Assembly (NCBI GenBank): GCA_009767595.1
Contig: VSDK01000567.1
Location: forward strand, 140,053-204,052
Length of the DNA: 64,000 bases
Direction: 5' to 3'
DNA from: Symbiodinium kawagutii
Lineage: Eukaryota; Sar; Dinophyceae; Suessiales; Symbiodiniaceae
In this document: positions 25,301 to 39,200 of the stretch, piece after piece
Numbering within the stretch: position 1 is the first letter of the stretch
Layout: the number at the start of each line of letters is the position of its first letter
Notes under the pieces: generated by a model
The model's database searches: none
Told to the model about the DNA's origin: nothing
The model's input: only the letters and a program-made list of their open reading frames with translations
Made by a program: the position numbers and the translations under genes

Positions 25301-27213
25301 AACTGGTTGAATATTGGTTGAACACCAGTTTTGAGCACATGCTGCCAGCACGAGCTCAAGACTCTAGATGGTACCCCCTACCCCCACAAGAGCCCTTCCG
25401 GCGCAGCGAGGTGAAGGCGGTGCGAATCCGCAGCACACAGCGACCCGCAGCTAGTGGCTGCAGGTTGTGCAGCTTGAGATGAGCCAGCAGCTTAGCAACC
25501 TGCAGATTACTAGCTCCAACTGGTAGCCAATCTCATTGATTCGTGGTCGCTCCTTAAGTAGATCCAATCAGATCTATCCTACTTCCAATCAACGAGCGAT
25601 GAATGGCAATGAGCAATCAAATGCTTCATCTCCACCTACAGCATGCTGAATGAAATTACAGGTGCAGATTCCTACCGGTAAAATCCAGGTTCAAGAGAAC
25701 CAGCAAAGCTTGATCAACCAAATGTGCTCAGCTGCTTTACCAACTGATCCATGGTGTATGACTTGTTGCAGCAGCGCTTGATATCTATTTTGCTGGCTTG
25801 GCTATCCCAGCATTCTTCGTGGTTGTTCATATGCAATTGGACCTTGAGCCTTAGCTATCCAAGGCTATAGGCTATCAGACATCTTCACCAGGGTCACTAC
25901 GACTTAGAACCATTTAGAACCTACGTTTGAAGAATGAGCTCCTCGTAATCAGAATTCTAAGTGCCTACAGCCTTATCTCCTCGTGATAGATTTTCTAAGT
26001 GCCTATCCTATGCTATGCCTATCCGCGACCCAACACAGTGAGGACTTCCCCAACCCGGGACATGGTCTCCCACCTGAGTTGTGATCTGAAGTACGCCCGC
26101 TTGTTGTCGAAGTCCAAGCAATGAGGCATGTGCTTCAAACTGAGCCACGGCTGGAACATGGCTGGCGGAGAGGTGGTTGATCAGCAACCTGGTTGTTGCA
26201 ACCCGGGTTGACTCCAAGAACCACCAGGGTATCACGTGTCCGGAATTGATCTGGACCTCAGGAACGGATGGTTGTGCGACTAGTCAAGTCGTGATCGGAT
26301 GGTTTGGCTTACCGAATCATTTCTGGATGAGGCCCCACAAACGGCAGCAAACATGATGGAGCTCGTAAGAGTCAAGCGGCATGAAACGAACCAAACACGT
26401 CCAGTGGGACATGCTGATCATGAGGGGACTAAGCCTAGCTATTCCGGCTCTCGGTGGGCATACAGCTTACTTACTATAGAGTAACCAGGATAAGTCAGGA
26501 GCAACAATGTTGCTTGCGCGAGTCCCATGCCCAAAGCTACTGCAATTGCCAATCCTTCCGCTGAGGGAGCCTGTGAAGACATCACCCACGACTGAGTCAG
26601 TGAGTGAGGATGATGAGTGAGGACATCTATACAGAAACTTGATGATCCCACATGATACAACAAGTGATCCCAGTGGACCCCAAAAAAGTGTGCCAACCGC
26701 CTGTCTTCCAACAGTATGTTGGTCTTTTGTCATCGCGTCTTTAATAGTCCAATAGTTTCAGAAGTAGCGCCACTGGCGCAGAACACATCTAAGACCATAG
26801 TGACCACGAACATCCTCTCCAAGCACCGCACACAGGCGAGAAGGACTTGTTCAGCAAGGACGGCGTCTGTTTGATCAATGCCTCAGTACCCAGGTCGCCA
26901 GGCCAGGTCGTGTACAATCTCAATACATGGGGCCTCTGTAAGTCGTTCGTCATTGCGACGCAGCAACATCAAGCCAGGAAACACTCTTGTATTCGTGCAC
27001 GTGTTGTTGGTTTTGTTGCTTTTGCTTTCGTGTTTGTTGGTGGTGGCGTTGTTGGCGTTGTTGGCGTTATTGGTGGTCTTATTGGTGTAGTAGCAGTAGC
27101 AGTAGCAGTAGCAATAGCAGTAGCAGTAGCAGCAGCAGCAGTAGTAGCAGCAGTTGTAGTAGTAGTAGCAGCAGTAGCAGGAGGGGTAGGAGGGGGCGAG
27201 CAGCAGCAGCAGG

Positions 27214-27265
<52 letters not shown>

Positions 27266-30200
27266 GCAGTACTAAAGCACTACAAACATCGATGAACCAT
27301 CTACTAAATGAAGTGAAACCTCCTGAACCATCTTGTCCAGTTGGCTCCTTGGTCTGTCCCACCGGAGCTACCACCGGTGCGAAAGCCTCCCTGGGGCTTT
27401 GGACGTTCAAAGGACGCCGGTGCTGCTTGCAGAACCTCAGCTGCAAGCCGGTGAATCAGTGATTCATGACACTGAAAGTGATCGCTCAACGTGTAGTCAT
27501 GTCTCCTCAAAGCTTCATCTTTATTAATGTTTAGTGGTGGTTGAAGTTGATCATGATCAAGGAATGGTTGATCACTGATTGACTCTGGTTGCTAAAATTG
27601 GTCAATGCAAGAAGTTTCATGGAATTTCCACATGGCTTGGAGCAATCCAACCCCCAAGTCGGGTGTGAAAAATGACCAGGCATTGAGTTAAATGAACCTT
27701 ATGCTGCAACTTATGCTGCAACTTGTACTGCAACTTCGGCTACAACTGATGTTGCTAAAGGCTAATCATCGTGTTTTCCCCCTTCTCCTTATCTTTCAAG
27801 TGCAAGCGCTTCCTGAATGATCCTCTACCCACAGCTACACAGAATACTACAGCAGCACATTCATAGGATTAACCCCTGGTTGATTCAAAAACAACAATCA
27901 GGGGTTAATCCAGATAAATCCCATGGTTAATCACTACTATAAATACTAACCCTGCTTGATTTGAAGTCTTTCAACCGGATGTTCAGTAGTTAATCACTAC
28001 TATAAATTACTATTACTATAAACACTCACCCTGGTTGATCTGAATCATACTCAACCAGGTCAATCCTATGGTGAATCACTATCATAAATAGTCACCCTGG
28101 ATTAATAAATCAGAATCATTCACAACGCTGTCCACCCTGGATGAGCCACTTTGGCCACTGTTGGTTGATCCATCCGCCCGTTACAGCGGCAGCCGCCTTG
28201 GTTTCTGATTGAAATGGTACCCTCTGGTGAACTAACATGGCAAGGGAAAATCCACCAGGAATGGATGATTTCCCAGTGCTTTCCACAAAAATGATGGATT
28301 TTCCATTGCCATGTTGGTTCACCAGAGTGTACCCTGTCCAATGAATCAACCCATGGTTTATTCATCCGGTGGTGACCATTACTGCTGAATCAATTCATGC
28401 TTAAAGTACTTAGTGTTCGAGTGGTCGATTAACACTCCAAATGCTAAGCACTCAACCATGATAGTCAATAGTTGTTTCAAACACTCAACTGTTCTTGTCA
28501 ATTAACCATCCAAATACACCAATAACTATAATTATAGACCATCTTTGAATCATAAGAAACCACAAGGTTCACCCAATAAACCGTAAGGGTCACCCACCAA
28601 TCACAACTTCTTCCGGCAGCGTAACGACACGTCTGTGACACAGCTACCACTGCCGGATGTGCAGCTGAGCCGCTGCCCGAAACGACTTCGTTCCACCAGG
28701 GTCACCTGTGGCACGGTGATGCGTGTGATCGGAAACCACTGGGGAATGGATATGTGTGTACGGCCTTACGGCACAAAAACAAACTTGTACATTGTAATAT
28801 ACAAACAACATGAGTATAACGAATATTTGTCTTATATCTAAGATGTACGCCACGATTGTATCTTAGCCTGTGACAACATCTTAGTGTACGTGCTGGCGGG
28901 TGCTAATAGTACCGTGGGGGTTCAGGCTGGGACACTATTCTGGCCGGGACGTTGTTGGAGACGCGCACTGGTTTTTAGAGTGGCGACCGCACTTTTTTCC
29001 TGAGCCCTTTTCAACAAGTGCAGCTTTGGCATCGGCACAGTATTCACCAATAATACCAATACATGGAGTAGGGTATATTCACCCATGCATACTAATGCAT
29101 GAATCATAGATTATCTTTTTTATTTAACCTAGTGGGTTCACTTCTTGCAACACACAGCTCCTGACTATTCATACTTTGCAACAAGTCCAGTTGGAATCTG
29201 AGATCCCAATGCGTTGGGGTCAAAATCGATGTGTTGGCTCGCTGTACGTGGTCCTTTCACAGCTAGCAGCAAAAAAAAGCTAACAATGAAGAACCGCAGC
29301 ATTTGTTGCTGGAAAACACGTGGATGGTGACACTGTATATGTGTGCTTTAGCGCCAATAGATCTCCACAAGTGATGGTTCGTCACCACCGATCACCATCA
29401 CCGGCAACCTATAGTCCCTCTTTTTCTGTATCAAACATGCGTTCAATCAGAATTGTCCAGCTTGGTTTGGGTACAATGGTTGCTTTTAGGTGATCAGTGT
29501 GAAACCAGAATATGTTGCTACTTGCAGTTGTTTTTACCATCATTGTCATGGTCCTGTCTGGCCGTTGTCCACTCTTTGCATTTCAGTCAACCATCATCAA
29601 CAATTACCAACCTTTCTTAACCAAATGAGTTCACCACTACTAAGTATTACAAAACCACCACAAACCATCATTCAACATTACCAACCACTACCAGCCAGTT
29701 GTAGTTGGTATATCCCTAGTGCTGTGGCTTATTAAGTTTATTATCCAACCACCAACCATCATTAATCTATAGTTTCCCTATGGTTTCCCTATTGTTTCCC
29801 TACGGTTTCCCTATGGTTCATCCTATGGTTTCCCCATACTTTCCCCATGAATTCCTATGGTTTCCCTATGCTTAATCCTAAACTTGGCGGCTTATGGTCG
29901 ATCCCTTGCTAAAGATATATATATATATATTTTAGTGGAGTTATATGCTAAATCAATCATATCCCAAAAACACAAGAAAAAACAAAGTTAGTAACCATAT
30001 AACCACTAAAAATATAACCATACAACCACTAAAATTGATCCAGTAACCCTTAAGCCATCCAGTAACCCTTGGGCCACCGCCATCACCACCGCCATGATTC
30101 CCACCCTCGCTGGTTGCGCCTCCACGAGGTCAGCGAAGACTTGCTTCCCAGCACCCGCACCGCTGGAGGAGGAACCACCCTACGTGCGAGTCATGGCGTG

Positions 30201-33200
30201 AATCACCGCGCGCAGGTACGATGTCATGGTGATGGGTCACTTATGGTGGTTTTATGGTGGTTTTATGGTGGTTTTATGGTGGTCAAAATGGGATTTCTAT
30301 GGTGGTTCACTAGTGAATCCAGTGATGTCATGGTGATGATGGTGGTTGTCATGGCTGATGTTCATGATTGATGGATGGTGGTTGATTTCATGGTTGATGG
30401 TGGATGCTTCACGGTGCTAAATTTGGTTTGTAATTTGTAGTTTGATGGTTCGTTTCATGGTTGATTGATGGTTAAGGTGCTGGTTGATCGATGCTTGGTG
30501 GATGTCTAATTATGATGGTGATTGCCGGTGCTTAGTGGCGATTCTAATGGTAGTTTTGATGTTTGATAGTTTGTAGTGACAATGATCGATGGACAATGAT
30601 GGTTGTAGCAAATTGATGGTCAACCATCCTGTTGAATTTCATAGTGACTCATGGCGAAGTATTGGAGTAGTTCACACTAATTAGTCCTGATCCGTCCAAT
30701 CCAATAATGAATTGTAATCGGGTTGGTGGTTTCCATGCCTACAAAACATGTCAATCAACCAACCATTTGTTAGTAATCACTAGGGCAAATAAAACATGTC
30801 AATCAAACCAACAGGTACTGATAGCAGTGGCCAGTCGATAGTTGTGAATAGCAGTTCATTATGGCTAGTGATGTATGATGATTGGAGCGGGGATAGCGGA
30901 GGAAACCCTGCAGAACTGATGAAGAGACATGGTATGATTGGATATAAAGATGAACATGACGAGTTCGATCATCAGAAGATGATGTTGATGGTGATATCAT
31001 GATAACAAATGAAATCATGTGGATAGGATGGTAAGGGATGAGCGATGTCGTTGATGAATGTATATGTCCGATCAGACGCACATATCTAAAGACGTACAGT
31101 AATTAGGGCAAACACCTAGAGTCAAAAAAAAGGTGACAGCGTTTGACAAAACAAATTTGGGGCTTTGTCAGATCATAGGTGTACCCCCCAATGTTCCACT
31201 ATTAGTCATTTAGAATAGTAAACCAATTTGGCTGTGGGTCAGTTCACCCCGTACCCCCGGCTCCCCTATCATCAACCATTCTTTTCCCTATGATTGGTTG
31301 GTGAACTTATTACCTTGGTCAACTGCTTGACCCATAGCCATATACTTGGTATACATCCCCTTTTTCATGCCCTAAAATTGTTGGTTATCATCCCCTAGTA
31401 CTAACCATTAACCAGCTATTATTGATGGCTAATATTGACCCATAGCTATTTCGAGAAACACCCATTTTAACACAACCATGAAACCACTCCTTATGAAGGC
31501 CCGTTATTATCTGGTTATTATCCCCAATTATTGGTTGGCTAATAGTTAATATTGACCCATCGCCGTATGATTTTCCCCAAACCAATCAGCTCCCTTGCTC
31601 TGTCAAGTGTTGAGCGGGATCTGGCTCAAGTGAAGCGTCCGGTCGTCACAAGTCAGTGATGACGATTGGTGTGCCTCTTGCTCTGCCTTCTTTTGATCCT
31701 GCGAAAGGCACAGGATCCATGGTTGATGACTACGAGTTTTGATTCAGAATGGTAACCCAGATGCTCTATGATGCCGCAAGATTTACCTATATAACTGAGT
31801 CATTTTATAGGCAAATGTAGAGACATATACCATACATGGAGTATCTGGGTAATTCCTAGATGGTCTATCATGTGACAGTTGTTTTTGTCACAAATGTTGG
31901 TATTTACTCAGTGCTGAATTAGCAGGAAAAAATAATGGTGCCAAGAACCAATTGTAGGAGCAACTCAGTTTTAATATTCGAGGACTGTTCTGGATGCTAA
32001 AAAGCATGACAAAACCACTCTGTGATACAAACAGTTTGGAAAAGCAAGACTGTTACATGTCTGCGGTCAAGAACTTATATATTACATATAAAACATGTCC
32101 ATGGTAAAGACTGGATACATAAAATACCCAAATGGTTTTGTCCAAAATGGTGTGCCCGTAGCTGGTTGGTTTCCCTATTAGCAATGGCTTTTTTGGGACG
32201 GTAAGTAAGTCACGGTATTTAAAGACGAACCCAAGTGCTTGTCAGGGTCGTATCGCAGGCACTGTCTCAAGGTGATGTTTCACATCATCCTTTCCTTTTG
32301 AAACAGAACGGCGGGCGGTCATATTTTTAGAGCTAGAGGCTGTAGACACAGATAGCCACAAATAGTCACAAGGGCTGACCTTTGAAGCAAAGAACTATAG
32401 ATACATAAATACATGGTGATGAAGCACTTAAGACATGGTTCCTTATTGAGTTTCATGGGCTCCCCAATCCCCTGATCCGCACTAGATCAGGGGCTTTTTC
32501 CCATACCTCAACTGTTTGGTTGTACCCGTGTATGAGCACAACGGGATGTTTTTTCTGGGAAAGTCCCATCTCGTTGGACAGCCGGCTGTTTAAACCAGCA
32601 AGTATAAGGCTTTCCAATGAAGATTTTTCGATCAACCATTTCTGGGATAGAAAACCCTATCAACTGACATAGCGATAGTAAACCTGATTTTACATAGACT
32701 TTCCTGTGACCGGTAGCATGTAAAATGATTGGCGTCACTGCCAACTATCCGCAATGCTATCGGTATATCAATGGGGCCCCAAAAATTGATCGGTAGAGCG
32801 ACCACATGCCACCCTGTTCTGAGCCTCCTCGGAAGATCCACTAACATCAAATGATTCAAATTATATGGGCGTAAATGACCAATGATTGTGCCCTGCAGCA
32901 GTGGCCAATACGCAATATCTGACTGTCACACACAAACATCGTATGTAAGAACAGTCTATGACCTGAGTAAAGCTGCTGGACCCTACATACAAACAGTCAC
33001 AAACCAACAAGTTTCTGCTCTGGTCAAAACCTGGAAAAAGGCTGCGCACGAGAATGGCCATGTTTTCGTTTGGCGCATACTGGTGCCCATCCTTCAGTAG
33101 AGTAGCCCCCTCGGCATGTAGAACTGGTGAAGTGCTTGCTATCAAGCGTTAGGAAACGGGCAAAAACGAGTTGTGAGAAGTATCAGAAATATTCACCGTA

Positions 33201-36200
33201 GAGACTGCGGAAGGAAAAGGTTTGCAAATGTAACTAGCTACCAGCTTTCACAGTTGCAGTGAAACCATCATAAACCAGCAACTTAGCTGCAAAAGTGATA
33301 GTTAAGCAATGCACGTTAGCCGTCCGTAACCATCATACAGCCATAATTCAGCATCAATTAATCATTCACAATCCGCCTTCCAACCAGTCTTAGTCTTAAC
33401 CATCAGCCATCATCCAACAAACCACTCATCAGCCATGATCTAGCCATTCTTAAGCATCCTTGAGCATCAGTTTAACATCATTGACCATCATTCATCCACT
33501 GCTTAATCACCATCATTTGTCCGCAGTTTGACCTTTAAAAACATGGCTTATCCATCAAAACTCACAGCATTTTGTCGCTTGCGCCGGTGGGTCCTTCTCC
33601 TTCTGCTCCAGCTCTGCTTCCTTTGAACCGTTGTGGAGCACAAAGAAGGCCTGCAGGTGAAGCACGGCTCGTCGCCCCAATCCAGCGGCGCAGTTGGATG
33701 AACGGTGGCCAGAACTTGGATTCTAGATATTGTTAGCTATAGTCATAGATATAATTAGTGGTAAAAACATGTATTGTTATTTGCTATAGTTTCTATAGCT
33801 AGTGCCAGTGATATGGCTGTGGGTCAAAACCCCGTACCCCTGGTTCCCCTATCATTGACCATTGTTTTACCTATCATTGTTCGTCATTATCCCCCACTAT
33901 TGGTTAGTTAATATTGACCCATAGCCATATGGAGATTCTTTGACATCCCTCCTGGCTTTGAGCTGCCATAAACTCCGAAAGCTCGACAGCATCTCCCTGC
34001 CATTGCCGTCAGCGACGCCCAGGGGACCCTCAGGTTGCCACACCTCGATCAATGGCAGTAGCCTCAGAGCGATGACCGGACTCATCCCTGAAGTCCTCAT
34101 GAAGGTCATTCTATGATCACAGTAGTGAGTAGTGGACTTGGGAGTTGTGAATGGTCCCGCCTTATTCATGATTTGATTCATCTCCTTGCTTTCTCATCTC
34201 ACCTTATGGTAGACACTTTGAGGAGCTATCAGCCATGGGTCAAACAGCCAGGGTGGTTGAACCTTACATCTGTAACGGGACATTCAGGGGTATATAAATT
34301 ACACGTTTTCGACCGGCATCGGGCACGGGTCATAATCTGCTAGAGGTGTTATCACCAAACATGTCATTTTCTAGGGAGACTGCATATCTGAATATCTCTA
34401 GGATACTGACACAATATTGATTTGGCTCAGTAAATAGTTGACACTAGCTAGCAGTGGAAACTTTGCTAACAGTGGATTTTCAACATCAATTGGAGCACGT
34501 TAATGCCAACCCTGGATCAATGAACACCTGGTTGATTAACAGAAGGATATCCCACAATAGTAGGGGTCAGCATTAATTTGTTTGTCCTTGGACAAAAAAA
34601 ACACCTTATCTTTTTCTTTGGCCGGGTGATGCGGGTGCAAATGAAGAACTCCCATAGTGCGCCTGGTGAAACCACCAGGGAAACAAGGAGTTCGCCTGTT
34701 GGTGAACGATGAACCCTTCTCTCCGGCAGCCATTCGCCATTGCCGAGTCTGAGTCATGACTCAGGATAAATTACCATCATCAACTGGTGCTTTGACCGGA
34801 GAATTAAACCCACCAAAACCACAATAATGACACAAACTACCGAGCATAAAAAATCATTATCCAATGGTAGTTCGATGTGGTTGGTGGTTGAACCACCCCC
34901 CTGCAAAACATAATGAATCAACCAACCATCTGTTCATACCTGGGAAGAATTTTCAAATGTTTCAAAGCACCAGCCAGGACAAAGCATCATCCACTGGTAC
35001 TCCCAAGATCAAGCATGATACTGGCGGTTATCAACTGGTTGAGCATCATGGGTCTTCAACTGGTAGGTGATTCTTCACCAGCTTAGTTTCACCATGAACC
35101 ATGATATCCCCTGCTCTTGTTGGTTGTTATCCCCCAGAATCAACCACTATTAGTCCGAAACCTGGTTCAACCTGTTGGTTCAACCTGTTGTTATACCCTC
35201 TAATCAACCTACAATCAACTCTAGCCTGGTGGATCAATGAACCTACATGATCCCGGTGGTTCCTCCAGGATCAAGGCACTGCTTCACAACCTGTTTCGCC
35301 GAGGCACCGATTGAGCAGCGGCTTGGGCGGTGTGGTCTGGACGTTGGAGGCCAAGGTGCCACCTGTGCCGTGGAGGCGGTGAGATGAGCTGTGGAGAGAT
35401 GTGTTTCCATGTGTTTCACACCGATTTTCCAAAGTTCATCTTGACGGGAGGTTCCTGCTGCCACAAAAAACAACCACAGTATCTTTCAGAATGCTGACTT
35501 AATGGGCACACTTGCACTTTTGATAATGTTGATCCTGGATCAACAAAAAAAGACTTAAAGACCAAACATCAACAATTTTCACTTAGCTCAATCAGCACTG
35601 TTGCCACTCAGGGAATACTGTTTTTTTGATGAGACAAAGTAGCCAGGGCTTGGGACTAAAATATCAGCGAAGCAACAAGTCCCCAGTCAAACAACAAATT
35701 GATTCCATCCTGGGTCTGACGGCACCACATCCCGTCTCAGCTGTTAACAGTTGGTTGATAGGCAAATGAGTCTCACCAATCTTCAGTATGTCAAGTAGTA
35801 TATGCCCAAGCTCAGTGAACCAGACAGCTAGATATGACTATGGGTCATGGGTCATAACTGGGTGATCACCGGGTCATAACCCTCCCTAACCCTACCCAAC
35901 CAAGGTCATAACCCTACCTATCACCCGGGTCATCAGTCATAACCCCACCTAACCCAAAACTGGATAGGTGATGGTGGGTGAAAACGCCAACAGTTTGACT
36001 GCTTGGGTCCTTTATGGGATGCGAAGCCAGCCAGGGGTACAGGGTATTGACACGCCTGAGAATTCGATACTTGCACTACCATCCATTTCAGGTTTGCCGT
36101 TTTGCCTTTGGCCTTTTGGCTCTACTTGCACTACCATCATGATTGCTTGATAAGACTCCTCCCGTAGCGGTTCCTTCGCACATGATGAAGACATCTGTTC

Positions 36201-39200
36201 TGAATTGGGCCAACAGAATTGTAACGTCACTTCACTCAGGCGCTTCACTCTCAGTTGGATCTCCCATTATATGGGTGTTCCTCAGAATAGGGGGTGCCCT
36301 GGGAGTGCCGACTCATGTTGGTGCCAGCACTTTCCACTCGAAGTTGCGATGGAGCCACCTGAGGTCATCACGGCACGGCGTTTCACGTAAGCACGGCGGT
36401 GCTAAGAGGAATGGACACCCAAAGCTGCAGTTGTTTGTTGTGGATGGTTTACTGTGGGTGATTGAGAATAGTCAACATCATGGACAATTAATCATTATAA
36501 TCATTTATATTTGGGTGATTGCAACAGTTGTTTAGCCAATTGCAATGATTAATCAATGATTATGAATGGTGTATTGTGAGTTGCTTTGTCAAATGAGTAA
36601 TCGTGGTTCTTGGATGATCAATGCTTAGTTCATCAATTAATCACTCTACATCATTCTACTATGGATTGTTAATGATTAATTTGTGATTGTTTGTTGGTTT
36701 CATTGGCTATAGGCTATAAGTTTGATACTGGCCCCTTGGAAAACACAAACATTGCAAAGGAAACTGAAGAGTCCAAAAGAATTTGGATATTGCTGATCAT
36801 GGATTGGAACAAAAATCATCCACCAAACCCAAAGCGCTATTTTCTCTGCTCAAGTCTTGAACTGGCTTCAAATGCGAGGATGTCTTGGAGATGTCGGACC
36901 ACATCCATAGTATTCTGATATATGGATAAATATGGGTCAAAGATATCTTTAATCCACAAGACTGGAACGAGGCACCTAGGAATGAAGCCCTTTATGGGTA
37001 TACGGAGGGCACTGGGTCACCACTGGGTGAGCAAGCTGGTGGTGTCAGACCCCCCCAAAATGGTTGGTTTGCTACTAAAAAAAAAAGGTTGACAATGGAT
37101 GATTGGGGGATACCCCTGTTTTGAGAAACCACCAAATAATCAAAGGTTAGTTACATTGTAATACTGCTTCGCCATTGATTAGTGGTCGTAGAGTGGTAGT
37201 GGTTGTCAGTGGTAATATTGGTACATGATACTTACAGATTGATGGTTTGTAGAGGTGGCTGATGAAGGTGCAAATCTGCAAATCATTATCAGTATGAATC
37301 ATGAACCATTCACAGTTGGCTATGGGTCAAAACCCTTAGTCCCCCTGCTTCCTTTATCATTAACCATTGTTTTCCCTATGAAATTGTTGGTGAATTTATC
37401 CCCTATTAGTTGCTTGATTAATATTGACCCATTCACAGTTAGTCCCTTCCGCCGAACATCAAAGCCCTCCTCATCCAGCCTTTTGGGAAGCTCTGGATGC
37501 TCTTGGGGTGTCATACATGGGGCCCCGATGGTCATGCCATCGTGTCCTACTATACTTACTTTGTTTTGTACATGCCATGCATGGATATAGATATAGTACA
37601 ATCATTCTTGTTGGTCATTATCCCCTACTAACCACTAGAATTCCCTACTAACCCTTGGTTTTTAGCGTAAAAATCACCAGACTCCCCTACTAACCCTTGG
37701 TTTAAACCATAAATCTCTCCCTATCCCAGGTACCCCTGGCGATCCATCGACTCAGCCGGCTCCCAAGGCACTCCAGTGGACAAAATCCTCTGCGCTGGGG
37801 TTGCCCAGACCTGGTCGCAATGGCAGGATGTGATACGTAACCACTCAGATGCGGGGGGCTTATTAGTGGTTGGTTTATTATTATTGGATGGTTTATGTGT
37901 GTTTATATATTGTTATCATTATTATCATTGGATGGTTCTTACTTGTTAACAATGATTATCTTTGCTATATCACTATATCTCATTATTATCATTATTACTA
38001 TTGTTGTAATATAATGGTTATTAACAGCTTGTTCTTTAATGGTTAGTAATAATAACCACCGTTAGTGGCTGTCATTTATGGTTTGTTTATAATGTTGCCA
38101 AAAAATGTTGGTTTATTATTGTTATAAAGTTAATGGAAATTAGTGGTGTATCAACGGTTGGTTTATTGCCATAAATGGTTCATGAGGGCTAGTAATCAAC
38201 AAAGTTATTAAAGTTATTGTTAAACATCTACCTTTTCAAAATGGTTGGCCTATTGCTATAAATGATCTATGTGGGATGTTTTCGGGTACCACTATGTTGA
38301 GAAACCACCATATGGCTGGTTGATGAGTGGTTGACAATGGTTCGCAATGACTATTCACAAGAGAATAATCAACCAACAATAGGGGATATACCAACTGGAA
38401 TGGGTGGGTTTTGAACTAACAAGGATTCATGAACTGGATGATTTATCTACTTCAGGGGACCGTACACATCATCATCCCAGAGTGGAAAAGAGCCCAGATT
38501 GGGGTTGAATAGATTCGATCCATAATTATGTGTGACAGCCGTCGCCTCCAGTTCATCTTCCTTGATGTAAATCCCAGTCCCAAGTTGCGAATGAATCTTC
38601 ACTCCAGGGTCTTAATGAGTGGTGCAACCTCCAAGTCTATGGGTTTTTGTCCACAATCTTTGGATCTGTGGGTGGTTTCCATCTTTCCAAGTAGACCACT
38701 GATCCCAAACAGAATGAACCGATCAGCGTCGGCGTTGTAGTGATCGCTAATAAACATATAGCACCAATGGGCTCCTACAACCATGATCCACTTTTAAGTT
38801 CACACTAGTGATCACACTGGGCATGAACCCCCTATGCTAACTATATGCAAACTATATGGTGGTTTCTTAGAATGGGGGTACCCCCAAAGTATCCTTTTTT
38901 AATCATTTTGAGTAATAAACCAACCATTCTAGGGTCCCCAATCTTAAGAAACCACCATATAGAGGTTGCTGTGACTCATCCACCCCTGGTGCAGGTTCGT
39001 TCACCGTGGGTTTTCAAGCCAGCCTCCGTGTCGTGCAATCGGTCCAGGGTCTGATCCTCAGCTGATAATGTTTAGTAGCAATGGGGTTAGTAGGGGTTAG
39101 TCGGGGTTAGTCGGGTTACTAGGGGTTACTTGGGGTTTGTGGTAATGATTAGAAGTCATGTTTAGTAGGAAGGGTTGGGAATGCTCAAGGATAATAGTAA

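Noticed and set aside
28116-28365. Minus-strand frames at 28.1-28.4 kb
   Set aside because: They read through the family D MITE hairpin.
35870-35960. CCCTAACCCTACCC as interstitial telomere repeat
   Set aside because: Only a couple of irregular units within GGGTCATAACC-type text.
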